From: Deltaproteobacteria bacterium
GTDB taxonomy: Bacteria; Desulfobacterota_C; Deferrisomatia; Deferrisomatales; JACRMM01
NCBI GenBank assembly: GCA_016218905.1
Contig: JACRCS010000669.1
Span: 1-6,115 of the forward strand
Length of the DNA: 6,115 bases
Reading direction: 5' to 3'
Positions 5,474-6,115 of the stretch are shown here, piece by piece; within the stretch, counting starts at the first letter, position 1, and each line of letters opens with the position of its first letter. The position numbers and the translations under genes were made by a program. Below the pieces are notes generated by a model. It was not told the DNA's origin, did no database searches, and was given only the letters and a program-made list of their open reading frames with translations.

Positions 5474-6115
5474 CGGGCGAACCCCGTCACGAGCCCGCCC
5501 ACGAGTTGGGGCACGTTGTAGAGGCGGAGCACGAGGAACGCCGCCGACCAGCCGAGGGTGAACGCGACCTCGCGGCCGCCGAGTTTCAGTCGCCTCAGGA
5601 GCCGGATCTCCCCGTCGAAGCCGCGACAGCACATGGCGAGATGCACCCGCTGTGCCCGAGCGAGGCTGCGAAGCAGGAGGTGCCCGAGCATGTGGCCGTA
5701 GACCCGCATTCCCATTCCCCGCCCATCGAAGGACCGCAGGGCTCTCGCCCTCACCAGTCGCATCGCCTCGTCCCCCAGCACGAACAGGTATCGATACAGG
5801 AAGAGGAGCTGATTGGCCATGATGCGCGGTGCTCCGAGCCTCGCGAGTGCGAGACAGACGCCATGAAAGCTCGTCGTGGCGATCAGGATGAACGCCGCAC
5901 CGACCGTGAGCGTGAAGCGCAAGAGGATAGAGGCAAAAGAGACCCAGCCGCCCGCGATGCCGACCGAGCCGAGGAAGAAGAGGGGGTGCCGATGCAGGAG
6001 CGGGTTGAAGATCCCGACGTAGAACGGGATTTGCGCCTCCGGGAGCACCTTCTTTGCGAGGTTTCGGAGCGGCAGGCCGGCTTGCGCGGCCAGGGCGATG
6101 GGTATGTCGAAGTAC
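5470..6115 (-). CDS. cbiQ: ECF transporter transmembrane component (CbiQ/NikQ-like), N-terminus missing
   Basis: The frame is open to the right edge, so 214 C-terminal residues are seen; CbiQ proteins are usually about 225-270, so perhaps 30-50 residues are missing. The protein couples ATP hydrolysis by CbiO to the substrate-binding subunit in the inner membrane. The segment PFYVGIFNPLL followed by GGWVSFASILLRFTLTVGAA is characteristic of CbiQ, with hydrophobic segments near the start, around 55-80 and 180-195 of the visible part. Two Ala-Arg-Gly-like coupling elements are visible: ARALRSF at about 123-129 and CRGFDGE at about 163-169. The GTG at 6048 is internal (KKVLPEAQ), not a start. The stop overlaps the cbiO start by 4 nt. 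The cbiM/nikM and cbiN/nikL genes that would name the metal are not in the window and are expected beyond the right edge. Confidence 0.93.
   Translation of the reverse strand, partial: YFDIPIALAAQAGLPLRNLAKKVLPEAQIPFYVGIFNPLLHRHPLFFLGSVGIAGGWVSFASILLRFTLTVGAAFILIATTSFHGVCLALARLGAPRIMANQLLFLYRYLFVLGDEAMRLVRARALRSFDGRGMGMRVYGHMLGHLLLRSLARAQRVHLAMCCRGFDGEIRLLRRLKLGGREVAFTLGWSAAFLVLRLYNVPQLVGGLVTGFAR

Noticed and set aside
4412..5521. Plus-strand open frame (369 codons) opposite cbiO
   Set aside because: The opposite strand encodes a full CbiO with all ATPase motifs. The plus-strand product looks like a mirrored frame.

Overview
The window comes from a high-GC, Gram-negative bacterium. The outer membrane is inferred from a TonB-dependent receptor and a TonB protein. 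G or C is favoured at third codon positions, and all seven stop codons read here are TGA. Nothing in the sequence fixes the taxon. Deltaproteobacterial, acidobacterial or similar high-GC lineages fit the feel of the proteins, but that is an impression only.

Layout, left to right. Positions 1-209 (+) hold the last 68 codons of an HD-superfamily predicted hydrolase. It converges, with a 7-nt gap, on a tightly packed block of six minus-strand genes that fills the rest of the window. Read in their own direction (right to left), these are: cbiQ-like ECF transmembrane component (5470-6115, N-terminus cut by the window edge); cbiO-like ECF ATPase (4679-5473, overlapping cbiQ by ATGA); a small Cys-rich membrane-anchored protein resembling DUF2946 (4117-4554); a TonB-dependent receptor of the OprC/NosA copper type (1906-4011); a TonB energy transducer with a long proline-rich linker (832-1899, starting 6 nt after the receptor stop); and an unrecognised secreted protein (217-726).

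The genes look like one trans-envelope metal-uptake locus. The receptor would bring a metal across the outer membrane, energised by the TonB next door. The ECF module (CbiQ/CbiO, whose substrate-binding CbiM/NikM-type partner would lie beyond the right edge) would carry it across the inner membrane. The small Cys-rich protein and the secreted protein are possible periplasmic or membrane metal handlers. The striking point is a mismatch in expected metal. The receptor keeps both halves of the OprC copper site (CxxxM at 103-107 and HxM at 303-305), while CbiQ/CbiO belong to the cobalt/nickel ECF family. The ATPase also ends in a CPVC...CH..H.H.H tail that looks metal-binding.

No RNA genes, insertion sequences, CRISPR arrays or clear riboswitches were seen. 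No stretch longer than about 125 nt is without a gene.
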